DNA of 64,000 bases, from positions 1,860,001-1,924,000 of the forward strand of contig CP001643.1 in the NCBI GenBank assembly GCA_000023405.1, read 5' to 3'. Numbering within the stretch: the first letter of the stretch is position 1; each line of letters starts with the position of its first letter. The notes beneath the pieces are model-generated. The model saw only the letters and a program-made list of their open reading frames with translations. It searched no databases and was not told where the DNA came from. Source of the stretch: Brachybacterium faecium DSM 4810. Its GTDB lineage: Bacteria; Actinomycetota; Actinomycetes; Actinomycetales; Dermabacteraceae. Position numbers and translations under genes: made by a program. This document shows positions 20,528 to 28,933 of the stretch, in pieces.

Positions 20528-21475
20528 GTGCTCGCGATCGTCTGTCCCGGACAAGGGGCGCAGAAGCCCGGTTTCCTGAGCCCGTGGCGTGAGCTGCCCG
20601 GTGTCGAGGAGGCGCTGTCCGCGCTGTCCGAGGCCGCCGGGATCGACCTGCTGCGCCACGGCACCGAGTCCGATGCGGACACGATCCGCGACACCGCGGT
20701 GGCCCAGCCGCTGCTGGTCGCCGCGGGCATCATCGCCGCCTCGTCCCTGCACCAGGGGCAGGATCTGCCGGCCGCCGACGCCGTCGCCGGCCACAGCGTC
20801 GGCGAGCTCACCGCCGCCGCGCTCGGCGGAGTGCTCAGCGACGAGGACGCGATGCGCCTGGTCGCCGTCCGCTCCCGTGCCATGGCGACCGCCGCCGCGG
20901 CCGAGCCCACCTCGATGGCCGCGGTCGTCGGCGGGGTGCGCGAGGACGTCCTGGCGGCGATCGAGCGCCACGGCCTGCACCCGGCGAACCTCAACTCGGC
21001 CGCCCAGGTGGTCGCCGCCGGCGCGAGCGAGAAGATCGCCGCCCTCGCCGAGGACGGCCCGGCGAAGGCGCGGGTGATCCCGCTGCAGGTCGCCGGGGCG
21101 TTCCACACCCCGTACATGGCCGGGGCGCGCGAGGAGCTCGCCGGGTTCGCCCCCACGCTGCAGCCCTCGGACCCCGCCGTCCCGCTGATCTCGAACGCGG
21201 CCGGCGAGGTCGTCACCTCCGGTGCCCGCTACCTGGAGCTCATCGTCGACCAGGTCGCCTCCCCCGTCGACTGGGAGGCGTGCATGGCCGAGCTGCGGGC
21301 CCGCGGCGTCACCGCGATGATCGAGGTGGCCCCGGCCGGCACCCTCACCGGTCTGGCGAAGCGCGAGCTCAAGGGCATCGCGCTGGCGAACCTCAACACC
21401 CCCGACGATCTCGAGCCGGCCCGCGCCCTGGTGCGCGAGCACGCCGGCACCGCCGCCACGGACCAGGAGGCCTGA
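20528..21475 (+). CDS. fabD: Malonyl-CoA:ACP transacylase
   Basis: 315 residues. It loads malonyl groups from CoA onto acyl carrier protein for type II fatty-acid synthesis. Motifs: VCPGQGAQKPG at residues 4-14, the nucleophile motif VAGHSVGELTAAAL (Ser near 89), the conserved Arg in AVRSRAMA, and the catalytic His in VAGAFHTPYM. The GTG start follows GGAGG at 6 nt. It is the first gene of fabD-fabH-acpP-fabF; fabH starts 1 bp after its stop. Confidence 0.97.
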   Translation: MLAIVCPGQGAQKPGFLSPWRELPGVEEALSALSEAAGIDLLRHGTESDADTIRDTAVAQPLLVAAGIIAASSLHQGQDLPAADAVAGHSVGELTAAALGGVLSDEDAMRLVAVRSRAMATAAAAEPTSMAAVVGGVREDVLAAIERHGLHPANLNSAAQVVAAGASEKIAALAEDGPAKARVIPLQVAGAFHTPYMAGAREELAGFAPTLQPSDPAVPLISNAAGEVVTSGARYLELIVDQVASPVDWEACMAELRARGVTAMIEVAPAGTLTGLAKRELKGIALANLNTPDDLEPARALVREHAGTAATDQEA

Positions 21476-21476
21476 G

Positions 21477-22478
21477 ATGGCGATCTCCCTCACCGCGCAG
21501 CCCACCGTCCCCGGCTCGCAGGTCCTCGCCTACGGTGCCGCGCGCGGCGACCTCGTCGTGCCCAACGACGATCTCGTCGGACCGATCGACTCCTCCGACG
21601 AGTGGATCCGTCAGCGCACCGGGATCGTCACCCGCAAGCGCGCGAGCGCCGAGGTGGGCGTCAAGGATCTCTCCCTCACCGCGGCGAAGGAGGCCGTCGA
21701 GCGCTCCGGCATCGATCTCGAGACGCTCGACGCGATTATCGTCTCGACGATCTCCTTCCCCTATGCGACCCCCTCGCTGGCGACCCTGCTGGCCGGGGAG
21801 CTGGGCCGGCCGGACGTCATCGCCTACGACATCTCCGCCGCCTGCGCCGGCTTCGCCTACGGGATCGGCCAGGCCGACGCCCTGATCCGCTCGGGCGCGG
21901 CACGCCACGTGCTCGTGATCGGCGCGGAGAAGCTCTCGGACTTCGTCTCCCCCACCGATCGTTCGATCTCGTTCCTGCTCGGCGACGGCGCCGGCGCCGC
22001 GATCGTCGGCCCCAGCGACACCCCGCGCATCGGCCCGACGGTGTGGGGCAGCGACGGCGACAACTGGCACACGATCAGGATGACCGGCTCCTCGATCGAC
22101 TTCCGCGACGGCAAGACGGACTGGCCCACCCTCGAGCAGGACGGCCGCACCGTGTTCCGCTGGGCCGTGTGGCACACCGCCCAGAAGATCCGCGAGATGC
22201 TCGAGAAGTCCGGTCTGGGCATCGAGGACGTCGACGTGTTCGTGCCGCATCAGGCGAACATGCGCATCATCGACGAGCTGGCCAAGCAGCTGAAGCTGGC
22301 CGGGGACGTCGTGATCGGCCGCGACATCGCCGAGACCGGCAACACCTCGGCCGCCTCGATCCCGCTGGCCACCCACCGCCTGCTCGAGGAGGGTGCCGCG
22401 ACGAGCGGCGACGTGCTCGTGCAGTTCGGCTTCGGCGCGGGCCTCGCGTACGCGGGCCAGGTACTGATCCTCCCGTGA
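21477..22478 (+). CDS. fabH: Beta-ketoacyl-ACP synthase III
   Basis: 333 residues. FabH condenses acyl-CoA with malonyl-ACP to start fatty-acid chains; in actinobacteria it often accepts branched primers. The catalytic triad is visible: Cys near residue 122 (ISAACAGFAYG), His in FVPHQANMRIID and Asn in GNTSAASIPLA. The first 35 residues and SSDEWIRQRTGI are standard. Its ribosome site (AGGAGG) lies in the last codons of fabD, which implies translational coupling. Confidence 0.96.
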   Translation: MAISLTAQPTVPGSQVLAYGAARGDLVVPNDDLVGPIDSSDEWIRQRTGIVTRKRASAEVGVKDLSLTAAKEAVERSGIDLETLDAIIVSTISFPYATPSLATLLAGELGRPDVIAYDISAACAGFAYGIGQADALIRSGAARHVLVIGAEKLSDFVSPTDRSISFLLGDGAGAAIVGPSDTPRIGPTVWGSDGDNWHTIRMTGSSIDFRDGKTDWPTLEQDGRTVFRWAVWHTAQKIREMLEKSGLGIEDVDVFVPHQANMRIIDELAKQLKLAGDVVIGRDIAETGNTSAASIPLATHRLLEEGAATSGDVLVQFGFGAGLAYAGQVLILP

Positions 22479-22616
22479 GCGCCCCCGCCGGCACCCGACA
22501 GCGCTGACTGTCACCCGCGTCACGCCGCGCCGTGACATGGTCCCTGCTGCCCGGTAACCGCCCGCGGCCCGGGTAGTCTGTGACCGCCACTCATCCGCAC
22601 ATTCGAAGGAGCACCC

Positions 22617-22865
22617 ATGGCACACACCGAGAACGAGATCCTCGAGGGCCTCGCCGAGATCGTGAACGAGGAGACCGGTGTCGCCACCGAGGACGTCAAG
22701 CTCGAGAAGTCCTTCACCGACGACCTCGACATCGACTCCATCTCGATGATGACCATCGTGGTCAACGCCGAGGAGAAGTTCGACGTGCGCATCCCCGACG
22801 AAGAGGTCAAGAACCTCGCGACCGTCGGCGACGCCGTCAAGTACATCGAGGGTGCTCAGAACTGA
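22617..22865 (+). CDS. acpP: Acyl carrier protein
   Basis: 82 acidic residues. The 4'-phosphopantetheine attachment serine is S41 in DLDIDSISMM; the usual D-S-L is D-S-I here. The C-terminal VGDAVKYIE is typical. GAAGGAG precedes the ATG. A 138-bp gap after fabH, with TAGTCT near 22573-22578 as a possible -10 box, suggests it may also have its own promoter, as expected for an abundant carrier. Confidence 0.97.
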   Translation: MAHTENEILEGLAEIVNEETGVATEDVKLEKSFTDDLDIDSISMMTIVVNAEEKFDVRIPDEEVKNLATVGDAVKYIEGAQN

Positions 22866-22939
22866 GCCCCGCCTGACGCCCGGGACGCTCCCGTCCCGGG
22901 CGTCGCCGTTCCGCCAGCCGCCCCGACCCGGAGGTCCGT

Positions 22940-24181
22940 ATGTCCGCTCCCCGTTCCCGTGTCGCCGTGACCGGCCTCGGCACCGTCAACCCGCTCGGCG
23001 GTGACGTCACCTCCACCTGGGAGGCCGCCCTGGCCGGGACCTCCACGGCGCACACGCTGGAGAACGACTGGAAGGAGTCCTACGGGCTCTCCGTCGACTT
23101 CGCGTGCCAGCTCGTGCCCGGCGCGCTCGATTCGCTCACCCGCCCCGAGGCCAAGAAGCTCGATCCCTCCGGGCAGTACGCGATGGTCGCCGCGCGCGAG
23201 GCCTGGGCCGACGCCGGCGCGCCCGAGGTCGACCCGGCCCGGCTCGGCGTCGTGGTCGGCTCCGGCATCGGCGGGATCTGGACGACGCTGGATCAGTGGG
23301 ACGTGGTGCGCGAGCGCGGCGCCCGGCGCGTGAATCCCTTCACCGTGCCGATGCTCATGGCGAACTCCTCGAGCGCACAGATCTCCATGGAGCTGGGAGC
23401 TCGCGCCGGTGCGCACACCCCGGTCTCGGCCTGCGCCTCCGGCGCCGAGGCCGTGGCCCTGGGCATGGGCATGATCCGCGACGGTCGGGCCGATGTGGTC
23501 GTCGTCGGCGGCACCGAGGCGTCGATCCACCCGATGACCCTCGCGGCCTTCGCGAACATCAGGGCGCTGTCGAGCCGGGTGGACGATCCCGAGCACGCCT
23601 CGCGCCCGTACGACGTGGACCGTGACGGCTTCGTGCTCGGCGAGGGGGCGGGCATCCTCGTGCTCGAGAGCGAGGAGCACGCCGCCGCGCGCGGCGCCCG
23701 CGTGTACGCCTACGCCTCCGGGCGCGGCATGGCCTCCGATGCGCACCACATCTCCGCGCCCTCCGCCGAGGGCCAGGCACGCGCGGTCCGCGAGGCCGTG
23801 GGCGACGCCGGCATCAGCGCCTCGGACGTGGTCCATGTCAACGCCCACGGCACCTCCACCCCCCTCGGCGACATCGGCGAGCTCAACGCCGTCTCCGACG
23901 CCCTGGGCGGGCAGACCGACCAGATCGTCGTGACGTCGACGAAGTCGATGACCGGCCATCTGCTGGGCGGTGCCGGGGCGCTCGAGTCCGTCTTCTCGAC
24001 CCTCGCCGCGCACCACCGGGTGGTGCCGCCGACGATCAACATCGACACCCTCGATCCGGACACGCCGATGCGCATCGCGCAGAACGCGACGGCGGAGCTG
24101 CCGGACGGGGACATCGCCGTGCTGAACAACGCCTTCGGCTTCGGCGGCCATGACATCGCGGTGGTGTTCACGAGCGCCTGA
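22940..24181 (+). CDS. fabF: Beta-ketoacyl-ACP synthase II
   Basis: 413 residues. FabF elongates fatty acyl-ACP with malonyl-ACP. Active-site residues: Cys165 (PVSACASGAEA), His in VNAHGTSTPLGD, and Lys/His in TSTKSMTGHLLGGAGA. The N-terminal VAVTGLGTVNPLG is conserved. GGAGG lies before the ATG. It is the last gene of the fab cluster; a long bidirectional hairpin follows. Confidence 0.97.
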   Translation: MSAPRSRVAVTGLGTVNPLGGDVTSTWEAALAGTSTAHTLENDWKESYGLSVDFACQLVPGALDSLTRPEAKKLDPSGQYAMVAAREAWADAGAPEVDPARLGVVVGSGIGGIWTTLDQWDVVRERGARRVNPFTVPMLMANSSSAQISMELGARAGAHTPVSACASGAEAVALGMGMIRDGRADVVVVGGTEASIHPMTLAAFANIRALSSRVDDPEHASRPYDVDRDGFVLGEGAGILVLESEEHAAARGARVYAYASGRGMASDAHHISAPSAEGQARAVREAVGDAGISASDVVHVNAHGTSTPLGDIGELNAVSDALGGQTDQIVVTSTKSMTGHLLGGAGALESVFSTLAAHHRVVPPTINIDTLDPDTPMRIAQNATAELPDGDIAVLNNAFGFGGHDIAVVFTSA

Positions 24182-24192
24182 GCGCCCGCACC

Positions 24193-24256
24193 CACCGACG
24201 GCGACCCGCGGCCTCTCCCCCACCGGGAGGGAAGCCGCGGGTCGCAGTCGTCGGTG
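24193..24256. terminator. Long bidirectional terminator between fabF and DUF3145
   Basis: CACCGACG (24193-24200) pairs with CGTCGGTG (24249-24256), and directly inside it GCGACCCGCGGC (24201-24212) pairs with GCCGCGGGTCGC (24234-24245). It lies between two converging units. Confidence 0.8.
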
Positions 24257-24297
24257 CCGGGGCGCAGGGCGGAGCCTGCGGTCTCGGCGGCGCGGGG

Positions 24298-24789
24298 TCA
24301 GCTCACGCGGTGCAGCCAGCGCATCGGGACGCCCTCGCCCGCATGGCGATAGATCTCGAGGTCCTCGTCCCAGGGGCTGCCGAGGGCGATGCCGAGCTCG
24401 CGGCGCAGCGCCGCCGGGTCGTCCCCGGCCCGCTCCATGCAGCCGCGCACGTGGTCCTCGGTGAGCACGATGTTGCCGGCGTGATCGGTCGCCGCGTGGT
24501 GGATGCCGAGCTCCGGGGTGCAGCTCCAGCGGGCGCCGTCGACGGCGGCGGTCGATTCCTGGGTGACCTCGAAGCGGACCTCGTGCATGCCGCGCAGGGC
24601 GCTGACCAGCCGTGCGCCGGTGTCCTCCCGGCCGCGCCAGGTCATCTCGGCCCGCTGCAGGCCGCGTCCCACCGGCTGGTCCTCCCAGCGGATGCGTGCG
24701 GGCACGCTGAGAACTCCGCTGGCTGCCCATTCGATGTGCGGCGTGAGGGCCCGCGGAGCGGAGTGAACGTACAGAACGCCCTGGGTCAT
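24298..24789 (-). CDS. DUF3145 family protein
   Basis: 163 residues matching the actinobacterial DUF3145 family: GVLYVHSAPRALTPHIEWA at the N-terminus, ARIRWEDQPVGRGLQRAEMTW, GMHEVRFEVTQE, and PWDEDLEIYRHAGEG near the end. Function unknown. It is regularly found beside the fatty-acid genes, as here. It lies 89 bp downstream of def on the same strand. Confidence 0.88.
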   Translation of the reverse strand: MTQGVLYVHSAPRALTPHIEWAASGVLSVPARIRWEDQPVGRGLQRAEMTWRGREDTGARLVSALRGMHEVRFEVTQESTAAVDGARWSCTPELGIHHAATDHAGNIVLTEDHVRGCMERAGDDPAALRRELGIALGSPWDEDLEIYRHAGEGVPMRWLHRVS

Positions 24790-24878
24790 CTCATCCCTTT
24801 CGGTCTCCGATGCGTCTTCCCCAACGAATCGGTGCCCTGAACGGAACTGATGGCAGCGCGTGTCTGTCGGTGCCGAGC

Positions 24879-25370
24879 TTAGAGGGTCTCCCTGATCTGG
24901 CGCAACGCGCGCTTCTTCACGGAGCGCTCGAGGCCGTCGATGTAGAGCTCGCCGTCGAGGTGGCCCACCTCGTGCTGGATGAGGCGGGCCACGAGCCCCT
25001 CCCCCGCCAGCTCGATCTCCTCGCCCTCGACGTCCATGCCGACGCAGCGGGCGTAGGCCGAGCGGGTGCGCGGGTAGAAGAGCCCGGGCACGGAGAGGCA
25101 GCCCTCATCATCGTGCTGCAGCTCCTCGGAGAGCTCGACGATCACGGGGTTGAGGATGCAGCCGATCTCCCCGGTCTCCACGAAGTGCCAGGAGAAGGCG
25201 CGCAGGTTCACGCCGATCTGGTTCGCCGCGACGCCGGCGCGGCCTTCGTCGTCGACGGTGTCCTTGAGGTCGCGCACGAGGGTGCGGGTGCCCTCGGTGA
25301 TGGTGCGGATCGGGTCGCAGGGAGTGCGCAGCACCGGATCGCCGACGATGCGGATGGGCCGGATGGTCAC
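24879..25370 (-). CDS. def: Peptide deformylase
   Basis: 163 residues. It removes the N-formyl group from new proteins, using a metal held by one cysteine and two histidines. All three motifs are seen: GVAANQIG (46-53), EGCLSVPG (Cys91) and QHEVGHLDG (His133, Glu134, His137). The third motif has glycine where aspartate is common; only H-E-x-x-H is essential. The GTG start overlaps the osmC stop as GTGA, so the two are coupled. Confidence 0.95.
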   Translation of the reverse strand: MTIRPIRIVGDPVLRTPCDPIRTITEGTRTLVRDLKDTVDDEGRAGVAANQIGVNLRAFSWHFVETGEIGCILNPVIVELSEELQHDDEGCLSVPGLFYPRTRSAYARCVGMDVEGEEIELAGEGLVARLIQHEVGHLDGELYIDGLERSVKKRALRQIRETL

Positions 25371-25831
25371 GCCTGTCCCTCCTCGGCGCCGAGGACGCGG
25401 TGGGCGACCTCGAGGCCCGGCACGACGCTGCGCTCGACCGTGCAGCCGGCCGCGACGGCGCGGCCGAAGACCTTCACGACGGTGGCGATCTCCTCGGCGG
25501 TGAGCTCCTCGAGCGGGAGCTGCACCTCCTCGGCGATCGTGAGGTAGCGGTTCTCCCCCTCGTCGGCCGTGCCGTGCGCCCACAGGCGCATCGGGAACTC
25601 GTCGCCGAGGCGGCGGGCGAGGTTCACGTCGCTGCTCATGCCGGCGCAGCCGATGAGCGCGAGCTTGAGCAGCTCGCCGGGGTTGATCTCGCCCTCGCCG
25701 TGGCCGATCGGGATCTCGACGCCGCGCTGGTTGCGGCCCAGGAGGGTGCGGGGGCCTGTGCGGTCCGCCCAGACGCTGCCGGGACCGACGTTCTCCGGGA
25801 GTTCGAAGCGGTCATCGGGGACGGAGGTCAT
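25367..25831 (-). CDS. OsmC family protein
   Basis: 154 residues. The pattern NPGELLKLALIGCAGMSSDVNLARRLGD carries the first conserved cysteine, and AVAAGCTVERSVV the second; the pair is the peroxidase site of OsmC/Ohr proteins, which reduce organic hydroperoxides. Glu and Arg partners are not certain by eye. The start at 25831 has AAGGAG at good spacing; a start 24 codons upstream runs into a terminator. First gene of osmC-def. Confidence 0.85.
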   Translation of the reverse strand: MTSVPDDRFELPENVGPGSVWADRTGPRTLLGRNQRGVEIPIGHGEGEINPGELLKLALIGCAGMSSDVNLARRLGDEFPMRLWAHGTADEGENRYLTIAEEVQLPLEELTAEEIATVVKVFGRAVAAGCTVERSVVPGLEVAHRVLGAEEGQA

Positions 25832-25867
25832 CGTCCTGCTCCTTGGGAAGATCCGGGCGGAAATGCG

Positions 25868-25893
25868 ACAGCCCCGGAGTGATCCGGGGCTGT
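25868..25893 (-). terminator. Terminator of tRNA-Asn
   Basis: ACAGCCCCGGA (25868-25878), loop GTGA, then TCCGGGGCTGT (25883-25893): an 11-bp perfect stem between the tRNA 3' end and osmC. On the minus strand it is followed by CGCATTT, which is T-rich for this genome. Confidence 0.8.
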
Positions 25894-25907
25894 TCTGCTG
25901 CACTGGG

Positions 25908-25979
25908 CTCCCGCACTTGGATTCGAACCAAGAACCGCTCGATTAACAGTCGAGTGCTCTGCCGTTGAGCTATGCGGGA
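25908..25979 (-). tRNA. tRNA-Asn (anticodon GTT)
   Basis: Acceptor TCCCGCA/TGCGGGA, D arm GCTCAACGGCAGAGC, anticodon stem CTCGA/TCGAG around CTGTTAA (anticodon GTT), T arm CTTGGTTCGAATCCAAG. CCA is not encoded. Confidence 0.95.
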
Positions 25980-25994
25980 TCGACCTGGACGACT

Positions 25995-27152
25995 CTAACA
26001 GGACTCCTGCCGAACGCGCACCTCGGAACCCTCCTCCGACAGGGCACTATGACGAAGGTAACCTTCCGCCTCCGGGGCGTCGGGGTCGGTGGAGCCGCGC
26101 ACCACGAGGACCGGCTCGATGGCCCGGGACTCAGGAGGCGTCTTGGCCGAGGCGGCGCGGCCGTCGCGGCTGTCCTCGATGACCTCGAGCAGGCGGGCGG
26201 CGGCGACCCGCCCGTACTCGATCGCCGAGCGGCCGATCGAGGTGATCGGCGGGCGGTGGGTGCGGGTGAGGGCCGAATCCTCATAGCTCGCGATCGCGAT
26301 GTCCTCGGGGATGCGCAGCCCCGCCTCCTCGACGACGTGGATCCCGGCCAGCGCCATCTCGTCGCTGTCGAAGATGATCGCGTGCGGGGCGTCCTCCCGC
26401 GCCAGGAGCTCGGCGGTGGCGATCCCGGCGCCGCGGGTGCCGAAGCCGGCGTCCTGCACCACGGGCGTGATGCCGAGCTCGGTGCAGCGCTCCGTGAAGG
26501 CGCGGTCGCGCACCAGGATGTGCAGGAAGTCCTCGTTGCCGGCCACGCGGGCGATGCTGCGGTGCCCGCGCTCGCCCAGATGGTCGACCAGCAGCCGGGT
26601 GGCATGGGCGTCATCGACGTAGACCGACGGCAGCGCGCCGTGGTGGCCGGGGCCGCCGATGACGAGAGCGGGCAGCCCGAGCTCCTCGAGGGCGGGGATG
26701 CGCGGATCGTCCTGACGCAGGTCCACCACGACCACGCCGTCCACGCGGCGCTGGGCGAGCCAGCGGCGGAAGGTGTCGATCTCCGCCTCGGTGGAGTCGA
26801 CGATCTTCATCTGCAGCGAGTAGTCGCGCCGGCTGAGCACCTCCTGCAGCCCGGCCACGAAGGCGCCGAAGAAGGCTTCCGTGCCGAGCACCTCCGCCGG
26901 ACGGGCCAGCACCATGCCGATGGTGAGCACCGGAGCGCCGGCCAGAGCCCGGGCCGCCGGGGAGGGCTCCCACTGCATCTCCTCGGCGATCGCGACGATC
27001 CGCGCACGGGTGGCGTCCGAGACGCCGGGCCGGCCGTTGACGGCGAGGGAGACGGCTGCGGAGGTGACGCCGGCGCGGCCGGCGATATCGGCGATGGTGA
27101 CGCGGCGCCCCCGCCCGCTCCCCCGCGGGCGCGACTGCTTGCTGGCGGTCAT
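25995..27152 (-). CDS. LacI family transcriptional regulator
   Basis: 385 residues. The N-terminal LacI helix-turn-helix is about residues 18-45 (VTIADIAGRAGVTSAAVSLAVNGRPGVSDATRARI), the hinge follows (ARALAGA), and then a periplasmic-binding-protein-like sugar-sensing domain begins (LTIGMVLARP). It ends 15 bp before tRNA-Asn on the same strand. No sugar operon adjoins it, so the target is unknown; a LacI-type half-palindrome at 27201-27212 suggests autoregulation. The ATG at 27152 is preferred because GGAGGT sits 7 nt before it and overlaps the GTG three codons upstream. Confidence 0.93.
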   Translation of the reverse strand: MTASKQSRPRGSGRGRRVTIADIAGRAGVTSAAVSLAVNGRPGVSDATRARIVAIAEEMQWEPSPAARALAGAPVLTIGMVLARPAEVLGTEAFFGAFVAGLQEVLSRRDYSLQMKIVDSTEAEIDTFRRWLAQRRVDGVVVVDLRQDDPRIPALEELGLPALVIGGPGHHGALPSVYVDDAHATRLLVDHLGERGHRSIARVAGNEDFLHILVRDRAFTERCTELGITPVVQDAGFGTRGAGIATAELLAREDAPHAIIFDSDEMALAGIHVVEEAGLRIPEDIAIASYEDSALTRTHRPPITSIGRSAIEYGRVAAARLLEVIEDSRDGRAASAKTPPESRAIEPVLVVRGSTDPDAPEAEGYLRHSALSEEGSEVRVRQESC

Positions 27153-27161
27153 CGGCTGCAC

Positions 27162-27522
27162 CTCCGGACTGCGCGCTCACGCGCATTCCCTCACCATTGG
27201 ATAAAGCGTTATAGTAACAGGTCAGAGCACTATTGTCCGAAAATATGCGGACGTTGAACGAGACCGCTCCAGCTGGTCACCGCAGGGACCGTCCTCGCAC
27301 AGCACCCTCCGACGGAGGCGTCGGAATGGCGACCTCCACTGTAGTTCCGACACCGCACCTCTGGGCTCTGTTCCGCCAGGAATTGCAGCCCCGCTGCACC
27401 CGCAGGATCCTTCCGGACCGTCCGCGGATCCCGATGCCGGTTCGCTGTCCCGCATCCCCGGTGTCCCACCTGGTCACGCCCGTTCCCCGTGATAGATTCC
27501 TGACGCCCTGCGCGCAGGGCAC
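27162..27522. other. Gap between LacI gene and tRNA
   Basis: 361 bp without a gene. It holds the LacI promoter/operator area near 27200 and an inverted repeat GTCGGAA (27320-27326) / TTCCGAC (27345-27351). Nothing else is recognisable. Confidence 0.4.
27201..27212. promoter_or_regulatory. Candidate LacI-family operator
   Basis: ATAAAGCGTTAT is palindromic at 10 of 12 positions with a central GC, the usual form of LacI-family operators. It lies 49 bp upstream of the LacI start, in AT-rich sequence that contains TACTATAAC on the minus strand as a possible -10 region. Confidence 0.45.
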
Positions 27523-27596
27523 GGCCCAGTAGCTCAGCCGGTCAGAGCAGCGGACTCATAATCCGTCGGTCGCGGGTTCAAGCCCCGCCTGGGCTA
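27523..27596 (+). tRNA. tRNA with anticodon CAT (probably elongator Met)
   Basis: Acceptor GGCCCAG/CTGGGCT (first pair G-U), D arm GCTCAGCCGGTCAGAGC, anticodon stem GCGGA/TCCGT with loop CTCATAA (anticodon CAT), T arm GCGGGTTCAAGCCCCGC. Elongator Met is most likely; an Ile tRNA with modified CAT cannot be excluded by eye. Its 3' half is the attachment site of the neighbouring element, and the tRNA remains intact. Confidence 0.88.
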
Positions 27597-27597
27597 C
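27563..27597 (+). repeat. attL, 35-bp core
   Basis: Covers the 3' side of the anticodon stem, the T arm and acceptor of the CAT tRNA. Identical to 35700-35734; the flanking bases differ on both sides (T against A on the left, C against G on the right). Confidence 0.95.
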
Positions 27598-27641
27598 CGA
27601 AGAACCGCGCATACAGCGCATTGACCAGAGAAGATGCTGCG

Positions 27642-28933
27642 CTAGGCGGTTTCGCTCTCACCTCCCAGAATCGGTGTGGGGCACTTTTGGGGCACCTCCC
27701 CCGGGACCGGCACCAGTTGCAGGTGCCTCGTCCGGGCCTGTTCCATGGCGTCGGCGACCTCGTCCAGACGGTCCGGCCACAGGTGCGAGTACGTGTCTGC
27801 TTCGCGTCGGCGTGCCCCAGCATCTGCTTGACGACCATCACGTCAGCCCCGGCAGCGATAGCAGCCGACGCCGCTGTGTGCCGCAGCTTGTGCGGGGTGA
27901 GACCCCGGTGCGCGAGACCAGCGTCAGCAGCAGCCGGGCCGAACACGCGGATTCTCCAGTTGTGATCGTCGATCGCTCCCCCGCGCTGCGCACGGAACAC
28001 GAACCCGTCAGCGGCCTGCCCTGCCGTCAGGGCGCGCAGCTCGTCGACGAGGAAACCCGTCAGCGGCACGGCCCGGCGCTCGTGAGTCTTCGGCGCACCC
28101 AGCGCCCGCTTCCCGTCCGGGTCACGGGTCCAGGTGGCGCGAATGAACGCACGACGGGCGGGCAGGTCGACGTCGGAGACGCGCAGCGCGGTCGCCTCGC
28201 CGATGCGCGCCCCGACGTAGCCGAGGAACAGCACTAGCACCCGGTCAGTGTCGGACCCGGTCACGCCCTCGGCAGCACGCGCCAGCGCGTCCAGCTCCCG
28301 GTGATCGAGGTACACGGGATCGGCAGCGGTGATCCGGGGCCGCTTCACTCGGGCGGCAGGGTTCGACGGGATCATGTTGTTGTCGACGGCCCACGTCAGC
28401 ACCGCAGACGCGACGGTGTGCACGTGCTTGACCATCGTCGGCGCGAGCGGCTGTTTCAGCGTGCCCCGCACCCGCTCCCCCGTGTCGCGGTTGAGGTAGG
28501 CGACGGGGGCGGTGCCCTTCGCGAGCGCGGACACCCAGCCCTCAACGTCGGCGCGGCTGATGTGCCCGACGGTCAGGTGGCCGAACTGGGGCAGCACGTA
28601 GGTGTCCAGCTCTCGCCGGTACCGGTGCAGGGTCGATCCCTTCACGTCCATGCGGGTGCTGATCCATCGCTCGGCAGCATCACGGAATAGGGTGTTCCCC
28701 GCCTCGGGTGGCCGGTAGGTGCCGGACCGGATCGAACTGTTCAGCTCGTCGGCGTAGGTCTGCGCGTCGACCTTGCGGGCAAAGTCCTTCTTGCGCCGAC
28801 GCTTGACCGGGGTATTGCCGGGGCCGGGCGCGGTCTCGTCCCACTGCACTTGCCAGCGTGACCCGACGCCGTGGCGTGCCGAGGGGGTGCGGTCCTTCTT
28901 CACCCATCGGTCAAGGATGAATGCGCGACTCAT
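27642..28933 (-). pseudogene. int: Tyrosine integrase, frameshifted before the catalytic Tyr
   Basis: The first 380 residues are a normal phage-type integrase: N-terminal AP2-like and core-binding regions, then catalytic Arg243 (GYVGARIGEATAL), His348/Arg351 (PHKLRHTAAS) and His374 (MLGHADAKQT). After T380 the frame is lost near 27794. The shifted frame reads YSHLWPDRLDEVADAMEQAR, the expected nucleophile Tyr and C-terminal helix, and ends at TAG 27642-27644. The unshifted frame instead runs on without homology to 27578, inside the tRNA. Restoring a second copy of GCAGACA would give KQTADTYSHLW, so slippage loss of a 7-bp repeat is a simple explanation. Sequencing error or programmed shifting are alternatives. 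It overlaps the upstream HTH gene by 4 bp (ATGA). Confidence 0.82.
27677..27695. repeat. Left pair of TGGGGCAC repeats, candidate integrase arm sites
   Basis: TGGGGCAC at 27677-27684 and 27688-27695, same orientation. A matching pair lies near attR at 35548-35567. Arm-type sites of this paired form are expected on both flanks of an integrated element. Confidence 0.5.

Noticed and set aside
24959-24985. HEVGH in peptide deformylase instead of HE-x-D-H
   Set aside because: Only H-E-x-x-H is needed for metal binding and variation at this residue occurs in the family; not evidence of inactivity.
27578-27641. Read-through C-terminus of the integrase into the tRNA as a genuine 451-aa protein
   Set aside because: The out-of-frame continuation lacks the nucleophile Tyr and any family similarity, while the shifted frame restores both.
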